This document shows, in pieces, positions 1 through 6,560 of a DNA stretch of 10,229 bases. The stretch spans positions 1 through 10,229 of the forward strand of contig CAJBSR010000197.1 of assembly GCA_903958285.1 (NCBI GenBank), in the 5' to 3' direction. Positions within the stretch are counted from its first letter, which is position 1. Each line of letters starts with the position of its first letter. Under the pieces are notes generated by a model. It did not search any database, was not told the origin of the DNA, and saw nothing but the letters and a program-made list of their open reading frames with translations. The position numbers were made by a program, and so were the translations under genes. This stretch comes from an uncultured Sphingomonadales bacterium (GTDB lineage: Bacteria > Pseudomonadota > Alphaproteobacteria > Sphingomonadales > Sphingomonadaceae).

Positions 1-1627
1 CACTCGCGTTGCCAGGGGCGGAGGTGCAGTTGAAAGGCTGGCCAATCAGGCCTGCGACATCTGTCTCACCATTAAAGCCGCCTGACTTGTAACCGCGCGC
101 CCAGCGGGCATAGACGTTGACGTTGTCGCTGGCTTCATAGCTGAGCGTGGCCGTTGGGCTGAAGTTGTTGAACTTCGCATCCGGCACCCCGCCATAAGGC
201 ACATCGAACAGAGTGAAGCGCGGCGTACCGACCGCAAACTTACGGCGGATGTCCTTCACCTCATTGGTGTAACGTGCGCCGAGCGTCATCTTCAGCGCCT
301 CGGTCAACCGGTAATCGAGCTGCGCATAGAGCGCCCAAGCTTTGGTGTGCGATCCATAATCGGACTGGAGATCCGCCGCACCCGGTGCACCAACCTGATT
401 GAGGAAACCGAAGAAGCGTTGTGGCCCAAGCGTTTCCGCCTTTTCCTTATAGGCGAAGGCGCCAACCACGTAGTTCAGCCGGTTGTCCATCGCGTCGCCC
501 GTCAGCTGGAGCTCCTGGCTGTAAGCGTGGAAGCTCGTGTCGCGCTGCGTGTTCGCGATGTCGAGCGGAGAACCGTCAAGGTCCGCCGCATCCTGCCAGC
601 GCAGATTGCGGTAAGAGCTGATCGACTTGAGCGTCGAGGCCCCCATGTCGAGCGCGAGGGTCAGGCTGTGGCCATAGGTCCGCGTCTTTTCATAAAGCGG
701 ATTGGCATCGACGCTGGCCGTGCTCTGGCGGTTTGGATTGGCGTAGAGGCCGAGCGGCGCGATGGCCGCGAGGATCGCCGGATCCGTGAACAGGCTGTTC
801 GGCAACACACTCACCAGCTGCGAGAAATCGGTCCGCTGGTTGTAGCGGCTATAATCAAACTGATAGTCCGCCGTGAAATTGCCTTCCGGCTTCAGCCGCA
901 GCTGGATCATGCCCGACTTGCCATTCAGATTGCCTAGATCGGACACCGAGTTCGGCCGTGCGAGGAACGCCTGTGGGAACGGGTTTGGCCCGACCTTCAC
1001 AAAGCCGTCGCGCTTCTGGATCTGGCCGGAGACCTTCATGGACAGTGCGCCCATGGCCGGCAGGTTCAGGATCGCCTTGCCCTTCCAATAATCATAATTG
1101 CCATAGCTGATTTCAGCCGAGCCACCCGCTTCGCCTGTTGGCTTCTTGGTGACGAGGTTGACGGCACCGGCCAGCGCGTTGCGGCCATAGAGCGTGCCCT
1201 GCGGCCCGCGCAGCACTTCCACACGCTCCAGATCCGCCACGTCAAAGATCGAGCCCTGCGCCTTGGCGATGTAAACGCCATCAAGGTAGAGGCCGACCGC
1301 CGGTTCCCAAGTGACAGCAGGGTTGATCGTGACCGAACCACGAATGGCGATCTGCGAGATCGTCTTGTTCGACGGCGCGCGCTCAATCTTCACGTTCGGC
1401 GCGATCGAGCCCAACCGGTCAATCGAGCTGATGTCGCGCGCTTCCAGATATTCGCTGCTGACCGCCGAAATGGCGAGCGGAACATCCTGAACGTTTTCAG
1501 CACGCTTTTGCGCGGTCACGACGATGTCCCCGATGCCGCCGGTATCCTCAGCTGCACTGTCCTGTGCAATGGCGGGCATGGCCATTGCCGTGCTGGCGAG
1601 TAGAGTTGCTAAACGAAGAGCCTTCAT
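1..1627 (-). CDS. TonB-dependent outer-membrane receptor (N-terminal 542 residues, cut by left edge)
   Basis: This is a TonB-dependent receptor, an outer-membrane beta-barrel with an N-terminal plug that imports ligands using TonB/ExbBD energy. Residues 1-21 form a signal peptide (MKALRLATLLASTAMAMPAIA) with likely cleavage before QDS. A TonB-box-like segment DIVVTAQKR lies at residues 34-42. The plug follows, with VGLYLDGVYI near 111-120 and LRGPQGTLYGRNALAGAVN at 139-157. The visible barrel ends with the conserved ARGYKSGGFNG motif. Reading stays open to base 2, so the last part of the barrel is missing; such receptors usually have 700-850 residues. The start at 1627 is supported by a strong GGGAGGT ribosome site. 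It is divergent from the SnoaL/propeller pair. The ligand is unknown; a hydrophobic growth substrate of the adjoining cluster is an inference from context. No N-terminal signalling extension is seen, so it is not a FecA-type transducer. Confidence 0.95.
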   Translation of the reverse strand, partial: MKALRLATLLASTAMAMPAIAQDSAAEDTGGIGDIVVTAQKRAENVQDVPLAISAVSSEYLEARDISSIDRLGSIAPNVKIERAPSNKTISQIAIRGSVTINPAVTWEPAVGLYLDGVYIAKAQGSIFDVADLERVEVLRGPQGTLYGRNALAGAVNLVTKKPTGEAGGSAEISYGNYDYWKGKAILNLPAMGALSMKVSGQIQKRDGFVKVGPNPFPQAFLARPNSVSDLGNLNGKSGMIQLRLKPEGNFTADYQFDYSRYNQRTDFSQLVSVLPNSLFTDPAILAAIAPLGLYANPNRQSTASVDANPLYEKTRTYGHSLTLALDMGASTLKSISSYRNLRWQDAADLDGSPLDIANTQRDTSFHAYSQELQLTGDAMDNRLNYVVGAFAYKEKAETLGPQRFFGFLNQVGAPGAADLQSDYGSHTKAWALYAQLDYRLTEALKMTLGARYTNEVKDIRRKFAVGTPRFTLFDVPYGGVPDAKFNNFSPTATLSYEASDNVNVYARWARGYKSGGFNGETDVAGLIGQPFNCTSAPGNAS

Positions 1628-1631
1628 ATCG

Positions 1632-1638
1632 ACCTCCC
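1632..1638 (-). promoter_or_regulatory. Strong ribosome binding site of the TonB receptor
   Basis: On the minus strand GGGAGGT sits 4 nt before the ATG at 1627-1625. It is the best Shine-Dalgarno match in the window and fixes the receptor start directly ahead of the signal peptide. Confidence 0.85.
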
Positions 1639-1651
1639 TATGAGTTTCACA

Positions 1652-1702
1652 TTTGCAAACGATTGGCATATGCGTATTTATTCTCCGCAATATGCTACGT
1701 AT
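1652..1702. repeat. Palindromes and ATATGC direct repeat, possible operator
   Basis: TTTGCAAA (1652-1659) and GCATATGC (1666-1673) are perfect 8-bp palindromes 6 bases apart. ATATGCGTAT (1668-1677) recurs as ATATGCTACGTAT (1690-1702) with a 2-base insertion, and the second copy contains the palindrome TACGTA. They lie between the receptor ATG and its candidate -10, where a repressor could act. The pattern is visible; its use as an operator is inference. Confidence 0.35.
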
Positions 1703-1720
1703 ATCGACGCTGCACAACAA
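1692..1720 (-). promoter_or_regulatory. Candidate sigma70-type promoter for the TonB receptor
   Basis: On the minus strand a TTGTTG -35-like hexamer (1720-1715) is separated by 17 bases from a TAGCAT -10-like hexamer (1697-1692). This would give a leader of roughly 60 nt before the receptor ATG. Both boxes match the consensus only partly, so this is a spacing-based suggestion. The -10 overlaps one of the ATATGC repeat copies, which would suit repression or activation at this point. Confidence 0.35.
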
Positions 1721-1728
1721 AAATTGCA

Positions 1729-1757
1729 TTGATAGCGTAACCGAAAAGCCACATAAC
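1729..1757 (+). promoter_or_regulatory. Candidate sigma70-type promoter for the SnoaL/propeller unit
   Basis: TTGATA (1729-1734) and CATAAC (1752-1757) are spaced by 17 bases. The -35 matches the consensus at five of six positions and the -10 at four of six. Transcription would begin near 1764, giving a leader of about 100 nt before the ATG at 1863. It lies back to back with the receptor promoter candidate, about 9 bases apart. Confidence 0.4.
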
Positions 1758-1847
1758 TGCGCATCAAGAGGGCAAATCGCTCTCACTGACCCAAGGTGCT
1801 AGGGTCCAATTTCTGGCCAAGGCTGTGGCCGCGCAATGACGCCCGAT

Positions 1848-1853
1848 AGGAGA
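1848..1853 (+). promoter_or_regulatory. Ribosome binding site that selects the start at 1863
   Basis: AGGAGA lies before the in-frame ATG at 1863, with 10 bases after the AGGAG core. The longer in-frame start at 1836 has only GC-rich sequence without a Shine-Dalgarno match before it, so 1863 is preferred. The ATG at 1855 is out of frame. Confidence 0.65.
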
Positions 1854-1862
1854 TATGCCGGA

Positions 1863-2501
1863 ATGACCTCTCTTGAAGCCCGCATCGACCGGCTGGAATC
1901 GCTCGACGCGATCCGCCAGCTGCCGGCCAAATATGCGCTCGCGCTCGACATGCGTGATATGGACGCGATGGTCTCGCTCTTCCCTGCCGATGTCCGCGTC
2001 GGCAAAGACGCGTCGGGTCGCGCGGCCCTGCGGGCTTATATGGACCGCACCTTGCGCTCCCCCTTCACGGGCACGTCACACCATATCGGCGGGCATGTGA
2101 TCGAGTTTGACGATGCCGACCACGCACACGGCGTCGTCTATTCCAAGAATGAGCATGAAACGCCGGTCGAAGGCGGGGCGGATGAATGGGTCATCATGCA
2201 GATGATGTATGTCGACGACTATGTGCGGCAGGATGGGCGCTGGCATTTCGCCCGCCGCCTGCCACTCTATTGGTATGCGACGGACCTCAACAAGCCGCCC
2301 GTCGGCCTCAACAAGATGCGCTGGCCGGGCACAGACTGGGTGGAAGGGAACTTCCACAAGCTGTTCCCCAGCTATGCCGAATATTGGGCTCGCGAGGGTG
2401 ATCACGGCGGCCCCGTGGCCGAGCCTGCCCCGCTGGAGGGCTTCCTCAACGCCATGCGCCGGGGGGCTGCGGCGCCGAAGGTAAAGGTGCGGGCGGACTG
2501 A
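1863..2501 (+). CDS. SnoaL-like (NTF2-fold) protein
   Basis: This 212-residue protein has an N-terminal SnoaL-like/NTF2-fold domain of about 140 residues. The family includes dehydratases, isomerases and cyclases acting on steroids and polyketides, and also small subunits of ring-hydroxylating oxygenases. The opening helix reads LDAIRQLPAKYALALDMRD, putting Tyr24 and Asp29 at the Tyr-x4-Asp spacing seen in many members. Histidines follow in TSHHIGGH (72-78), and the domain closes with DGRWHFARRLPLYWY. About 70 further residues (KPPVGLNKMRWPGTDW onward) lie beyond the usual domain and are not recognised. There is no signal peptide, so it should be cytoplasmic. Its TGA shares one base with the ATG of the exported protein downstream (TGATG), implying coupled translation. 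Function is not fixed: hydratase/dehydratase or isomerase are candidates, and a non-catalytic binder is possible. Confidence 0.85.
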   Translation: MTSLEARIDRLESLDAIRQLPAKYALALDMRDMDAMVSLFPADVRVGKDASGRAALRAYMDRTLRSPFTGTSHHIGGHVIEFDDADHAHGVVYSKNEHETPVEGGADEWVIMQMMYVDDYVRQDGRWHFARRLPLYWYATDLNKPPVGLNKMRWPGTDWVEGNFHKLFPSYAEYWAREGDHGGPVAEPAPLEGFLNAMRRGAAAPKVKVRAD

Positions 2502-4069
2502 TGCGCAAAACGAACATCGGGCTCCTGATAGCGGCAGCCATCGGGGCAGCCGGCGTCGGCCTTTGGACAAATGCCAATCGTGAAATCGCAGAACCACGGC
2601 CGATCGACGGTGCAACCCGAGCGCAAATCAGTTGGGCGAAGGACTTCACACCGGCGCCCATTGCCGGCAGCTTCAACACAAATCCCTATCTCGCAGCCGG
2701 TGCAAATGGCACCATGCATGGCGACGGAGGACAATCCGACACGCATCCAGCCGCGGGACCTTTTGGCGGCAAACTTGAGGTGCGCAGTCGCCGCGCAGGC
2801 AACGGGCTTCCGCGTCAATGCTCCACCTTTGTGTATCGGTCGGATGGCAAGCCTGTGGTGATGTGCGGCGGTCTGACAGGATTTCGCATGGTGCTTCTCG
2901 ACCCGACAACATTGGAAGCCCTTGCCCATTTTGATTTGCCGATCCGGCCGAGTTCCTTCGAGGCCTTGGTAAAGCGCGACATGGGCATCATGATGGGGGA
3001 CAGTTCCGGCGGGGCCTATCTGTTCCTCGACAATAAGGACCGTCTGGTCTTCGCGAATAGTGAGTGGGTTGTTCAGCGACTGGACGCGACGCAGACAGAC
3101 GGAAAATGGGCGTTCAAGGTCGACAAGGAATGGGACCTTAAGCCCTATGTGCCGACCAATTGCCTCAGCTGGAACAACTGGTTCCCCAAAGGGGAATGCG
3201 ACAAGATAACAACGGTGATGCCCGACCACCAAGGTCGCTATTGGTGGACAACGCGCAACGGACGCCTTGGCACGCTGGACCCGAACACGGGCAAAGTTGC
3301 CGTCATCAAGCTAAAGCATGAGGAAATTCAAAACGCCCTCGCCATGGACAGTCGCGCTGTCTACGTGCTGTCGGACCACGCTCAATATGCTTTCATAGCA
3401 GATACCAATGGCCGCCCGATGCAGTTATGGCGCTCCGCCTATGATCGGGGGACAGCGCGCAAGATCGGATCGATAAACCAAGGCAGTGGCACAACCCCTA
3501 CCCTGCTGGGCAGTCAATGGATCACCTTTGCCGACAACGCCGATGGACGCATCAACATCGTCGTCTTGAAGCGTGGAGATGGCAGCCGCGTCTGCACCGT
3601 TCCGGTCTTTTCTGAATCGGCCAGTGCCACGGACAACAGCATGATTGGCTGGGGCAGGTCTATCATTCTGGAAAACAATGCCGGCTTCAAAAGCGCGCAT
3701 GAACAGACGGACTGGGGCGCCATTGCAGGCGGCGTTGTCCGCGTCGATGTCCGGGCGGATGAAAGCGGATGTGACACAGTCTGGACCTCACCGCTCAAAG
3801 TACCCTCCGTGGTCCCCAAATTATCGGCGGAGAGCGGGATTGCCTATTTTTACAGCTTTGACCTTGTAAAGGATGCTGCTGGCAATCAGACGCAGCAATG
3901 GTCCATCGTCGGCCTCGATTTCAAAACCGGGAAGCAGGTCGTCAAAATCCCAACCGGCATTGGCAGGCAGTTTGATAACAATTGGGCATCCATGTCCATC
4001 GCCCCGAACGGAGACTTTTATGCCGGGATGCTGGGCGGACTGGTGCAGGTGCGCAGTACTCAGAAGTAA
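2501..4069 (+). CDS. Exported protein of unknown function, probable beta-propeller
   Basis: This 522-residue protein begins with Arg2-Lys3 and a hydrophobic stretch at about 6-22, so it is exported or held by an N-terminal anchor; a cleavage site near WTNA (22-25) is possible. I do not recognise a named family. Blade-like repeats are visible: GRLGTLDPNTGKVAVIKL (255-271) after DHQGRYWWTTRN, GFRMVLLDPTTLEALAHF (127-144), GLDFKTGKQVVKIPTG (471-486) and APNGDFYAGMLGGLVQV (501-517). They resemble the 'DP-TG-KV' turns of YVTN or quinoprotein-like beta-propellers. Six cysteines (107, 122, 221, 233, 365, 424) fall in the exported part and could form disulfides. The segment NPYLAAGANGTMHGDGGQSD (61-80) looks distinctive. 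Translation is coupled to the SnoaL-like gene by TGATG, with no good ribosome site of its own. A ligand-binding, sensing or PQQ-type role is speculation. Confidence 0.8.
   Translation: MRKTNIGLLIAAAIGAAGVGLWTNANREIAEPRPIDGATRAQISWAKDFTPAPIAGSFNTNPYLAAGANGTMHGDGGQSDTHPAAGPFGGKLEVRSRRAGNGLPRQCSTFVYRSDGKPVVMCGGLTGFRMVLLDPTTLEALAHFDLPIRPSSFEALVKRDMGIMMGDSSGGAYLFLDNKDRLVFANSEWVVQRLDATQTDGKWAFKVDKEWDLKPYVPTNCLSWNNWFPKGECDKITTVMPDHQGRYWWTTRNGRLGTLDPNTGKVAVIKLKHEEIQNALAMDSRAVYVLSDHAQYAFIADTNGRPMQLWRSAYDRGTARKIGSINQGSGTTPTLLGSQWITFADNADGRINIVVLKRGDGSRVCTVPVFSESASATDNSMIGWGRSIILENNAGFKSAHEQTDWGAIAGGVVRVDVRADESGCDTVWTSPLKVPSVVPKLSAESGIAYFYSFDLVKDAAGNQTQQWSIVGLDFKTGKQVVKIPTGIGRQFDNNWASMSIAPNGDFYAGMLGGLVQVRSTQK
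4060..4069. other. Convergent 3' overlap of two coding units
   Basis: The plus-strand propeller gene ends with TAA at 4067-4069 and the minus-strand SDR ends with TGA at 4062-4060. The two coding regions share 10 bases and no hairpin terminator lies between them. Each transcript must therefore run into the other gene before ending, giving antisense overlap. Confidence 0.85.
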
Positions 4070-4869
4070 TAGCTTGCCCCATTGGCCACCAGCACAGAGC
4101 CGTTGACGAAGCTAGCATCATCGCTCGCCAGATAAGCAACGGCGGCGGCAATTTCGCTCGGGTTCGCCATGCGGCCAAGCGGAATGCTCGCTTCCATCGA
4201 CTTGATCCATTCGTCGGGAATGCCCGCCATAACGGGCGTATTGGTCGGCCCCGGTGCGACGGCGTTGACGCGGATTTTGCGCGGTGCGAGTTCACGCGCC
4301 AATTGCCGCGTCAAGCCGATGATCGCCGCCTTGGACGTCACATAATGTGGGGAGCCTTCCCCTGATTGCGCGCTGGTCGAGCTGATGTTGATGATCGACC
4401 CGGCATTGCCATCTTCAGCCAACACACGGGCGAATTCACGGGACACATAAAAGGGCCCGTTGATGTTGACGGCCATGACGGAGGCCCAGCCATCATCTTC
4501 CATATGGATGAGCTGATCGACGATCACGTCGGACTGGCCGGTCGCGGCGAGTTCCTCATTCCTTTTGGCCATGGCGCCGTAAAACTGCTCGGACCCGTCC
4601 TTGGCCGCCTGCCCGATCCCAGCGTTATTGACCGCAATATCGAGCCTGCCAAATTCAGCCCGCGCGGTGCGGACAGCGGCGACAACAGACGCGGAGTCCG
4701 CGACATTGCACGGGAGCGCAAGGGCGGCCCCGCTGGCCTTGGCGTCCTCAATGTTCATATCAAGGGCCGCCACTTTGGCACCATCGGCCATCAGGCGTTC
4801 CACAATCGCGCGGCCAATGCCGCGACCCGCACCCGTGACAATGGCCGCCTTGCCGTCAAAACGTCCCAT
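4060..4869 (-). CDS. Classical short-chain dehydrogenase/reductase, last gene of the operon
   Basis: This is a 269-residue NAD(P)-dependent SDR, probably oxidising or reducing a ring hydroxyl/keto group. Visible motifs are TGAGRGIG (12-19), Asp37 at the end of strand 2 (suggesting NAD), NNAG (81-84), Asn135, Ser163, Tyr176 and Lys180, a complete catalytic tetrad. Two things are unusual. About 25 extra residues lie after NNAG (roughly 88-122, rich in Glu/Gln/Ala), before the helix carrying Asn135. The C-terminal turn, normally V-D-G-G, reads VANGASYYF. The ATG at 4869 shares one base with the flavoprotein stop (TGATG). An in-frame TTG at 4872 lies at better spacing from AGGAGC (4884-4879), so a one-residue longer product is possible. 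The 3' end overlaps the convergent propeller gene by 10 nt. Substrate is not determined. Confidence 0.93.
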   Translation of the reverse strand: MGRFDGKAAIVTGAGRGIGRAIVERLMADGAKVAALDMNIEDAKASGAALALPCNVADSASVVAAVRTARAEFGRLDIAVNNAGIGQAAKDGSEQFYGAMAKRNEELAATGQSDVIVDQLIHMEDDGWASVMAVNINGPFYVSREFARVLAEDGNAGSIINISSTSAQSGEGSPHYVTSKAAIIGLTRQLARELAPRKIRVNAVAPGPTNTPVMAGIPDEWIKSMEASIPLGRMANPSEIAAAVAYLASDDASFVNGSVLVANGASYYF

Positions 4870-6560
4870 CAATCATTCGCTCCTGTCATGTGGCGCGCCG
4901 CGATATAGCCAAAGGTCATCGCTGGCCCGATGGTGACACCTGCGCCCGGATAGCTCTCGCCCATCGCCGAAGCCGCATTGTTGCCGACCGCATAGAGCCC
5001 GGAGATGGGCTTGCCCTTGGCATCCAGCACGCGGGCCTTGTCATCGGTCAGCAAGCCGCCATTGGTGCCGATATCGCCCGGATAGATCGGCATCGCGTAA
5101 AATGGACCCTTGGCAAGGGGCGCAAGGCAAGGGTTCGGGCCGACGCGCGGATCGCCGTACATCTTGTCATAGGCGGCCTCCCCGCGGTGAAAATCAGGAT
5201 CTTCGCCCTTCACAGCATGTTCGTTGAAGCGAGCGACGGTGGACGCGAGCGTATCGACCGGCACGCCCATATTGGCGGCCAGTTCCTCAATCGTCCGGCC
5301 CTTCTTCAAAATGCCACGCACTTCGCCACGCTGCATCCAATCAGGCATGATCGGATAGAGCGGGCCGACCGGATAATTGTGCCGGTACTTATGGTCAAAG
5401 ACGAACCAAGTGGGGTTCGCATCGCCATGTTCCGCCGCGCGACGGGCCATTTGCTGGCCAACGATGTGATAGGACGCTGCTTCGTTCAGATACCGCTCCC
5501 CCTTCTGGTTGACCATCATGCAACCGGGCAGCGCGCGTTCAATAGTACACAGCCGCCCGCGATCTTCTCCCGGCACGTAAAAGACAGGAGCGGCCCAGGC
5601 GGACTGCATGTTGAGAGTATCGGCGCCAATCGCCGTTCCCGCGCGGATGCTGTCGCCGGTATTGCCGCCTGTCCCACCCGAGTAATTGGCATTGCGATAA
5701 AGCGGCGCATTCTCATCGCGCATCATCTGGTTCTTGTCGAAACCACCGGCGGCGAGAACAATGCCTTTCTTCGCGCGGATACGCAGACTCTTGCCCTCAT
5801 GGCGGACGATGGCGCCGGTGACCTTGCCCTTCTCTGTGATCAGCTCTTCCAGAGGGCTTTCCAGCCAGAGGGGGACCTTCTTTTCATTGATCGCCAGACG
5901 CAGCCCGCCCAACAAAGCATTGCCTAGGGTCAGCCGACGGTCTTTGCGCGACTTGAAGCGGAACGGCCAATCAAACCAATATCGCGCAAGGCTCTTGGTC
6001 AGATGCCACCACCAGCCCGGCGCGCGGAACAGGATGATATAGGTTTCATCAAAGTGCCAGTTCAGATAGCCGAACAGGCTGGCCGCGGGCGATGCAAAGC
6101 GAAGATTTTCAACATCTTTACCCAGCTTCTTACCATCAATTGGCAAAGGCATATGGGTGCGATAACCGGTCGGGCTGCCGCCCGGATTTTCAGCGTGATA
6201 ATCGGGATAAGGAAAGGCCTGATAGCTGATTTCGGTGTTGTTCGTGACCCAGCGGAGCATGGGTGAGGCATTTTCCACGAACGCCCGGATGTTGGCATCC
6301 GGCACATTTTCCTTGGACAGGGCGCGGACATATTTGAACGCGTCGTCCACATTGTCTTCAAAGCCTGCGGCGCGCGCCTGATCACTATTGGGGATCCAGA
6401 TGCCCGCGCCCGAGGTCGCAGAGGTCCCGCCCCATTGCGCTTCCTTCTCGATCACGAGCACATCGGCATGATTGTCCGCCGCGACGAGCGCAGAGAGCAG
6501 CCCACCTGCGCCTGACCCCACGACCAGCGTGTCGACTTCCTTGTCCCAATTCTGTGTCAT
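4869..6560 (-). CDS. kstD: 3-ketosteroid Delta1-dehydrogenase-type FAD flavoprotein
   Basis: This 563-residue FAD-binding-2 flavoprotein resembles 3-ketosteroid Delta1-dehydrogenase, which introduces the C1-C2 double bond in ring A and passes electrons to a quinone or other acceptor. The dinucleotide motif is GSGAGG (15-20), with Glu38 for the FAD ribose, and GGTSATSGAG follows at 44-53. The C-terminal FAD segment is GLYAVGNN (521-528) followed by SYPGAGVTIGPAMTFGY (536-552). From my recollection of the Rhodococcus enzyme (Tyr119, Tyr318, Tyr487, Gly491), the counterparts here would be Tyr121 in DYHAENPGG, Tyr364 in EAASYH, and Tyr537 and Gly541 in YPGAG. An aromatic-rich insert at about 165-205 (WHFDETY, WWWHL, YWFDWP) makes it longer than the 510-residue actinobacterial enzyme. 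The start at 6560 forms ATGA with the upstream stop, after an AGGTGA site. A Delta4 dehydrogenase or fumarate-reductase-like relative acting on a non-steroid is the main alternative. Confidence 0.85.
   Translation of the reverse strand: MTQNWDKEVDTLVVGSGAGGLLSALVAADNHADVLVIEKEAQWGGTSATSGAGIWIPNSDQARAAGFEDNVDDAFKYVRALSKENVPDANIRAFVENASPMLRWVTNNTEISYQAFPYPDYHAENPGGSPTGYRTHMPLPIDGKKLGKDVENLRFASPAASLFGYLNWHFDETYIILFRAPGWWWHLTKSLARYWFDWPFRFKSRKDRRLTLGNALLGGLRLAINEKKVPLWLESPLEELITEKGKVTGAIVRHEGKSLRIRAKKGIVLAAGGFDKNQMMRDENAPLYRNANYSGGTGGNTGDSIRAGTAIGADTLNMQSAWAAPVFYVPGEDRGRLCTIERALPGCMMVNQKGERYLNEAASYHIVGQQMARRAAEHGDANPTWFVFDHKYRHNYPVGPLYPIMPDWMQRGEVRGILKKGRTIEELAANMGVPVDTLASTVARFNEHAVKGEDPDFHRGEAAYDKMYGDPRVGPNPCLAPLAKGPFYAMPIYPGDIGTNGGLLTDDKARVLDAKGKPISGLYAVGNNAASAMGESYPGAGVTIGPAMTFGYIAARHMTGAND

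Larger units (their letters stand above)
1628..1862. other. Divergent intergenic control region
   Basis: About 235 bases separate the divergent starts of the TonB receptor (minus) and the SnoaL-like gene (plus). Bases 1641-1760 are clearly richer in A+T than the surrounding genes. They hold a candidate promoter for each direction and several short palindromes and repeats, listed separately. No ORF or RNA gene is recognisable here. A G-U-containing 6-bp stem (1768-1773 with 1779-1784) has no T-run and is not a terminator. The arrangement would let one regulator control both directions, but no regulator gene is present in the window. Confidence 0.7.

Noticed and set aside
347..937. Open frame of 196 codons on the plus strand opposite the TonB receptor
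   Set aside because: Shadow of a well supported receptor frame, with Arg-rich composition and no motif.
1768..1784. Short hairpin GAGGGC / GCTCTC in the intergenic region
   Set aside because: Six pairs including one G-U, no T-run and no family signature; likely chance, and it lies inside the probable leader of the SnoaL gene.
1836..1862. Upstream in-frame ATG for the plus-strand SnoaL-like gene
   Set aside because: No Shine-Dalgarno sequence precedes it, whereas AGGAGA precedes the ATG at 1863; the nine added residues (MTPDRRYAG) look non-conserved.
2402..3232. Open frame of 276 codons on the minus strand opposite the SnoaL/propeller genes
   Set aside because: It lies fully antisense to two coherent proteins, has no ribosome site, and its Cys/His/Arg-rich composition matches no family I know.
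4890..5927. Open frame of 345 codons on the plus strand opposite the flavoprotein
   Set aside because: Antisense to a clear FAD enzyme; the His/Arg/Ile-rich product is typical of the reverse reading of a G+C-rich gene.
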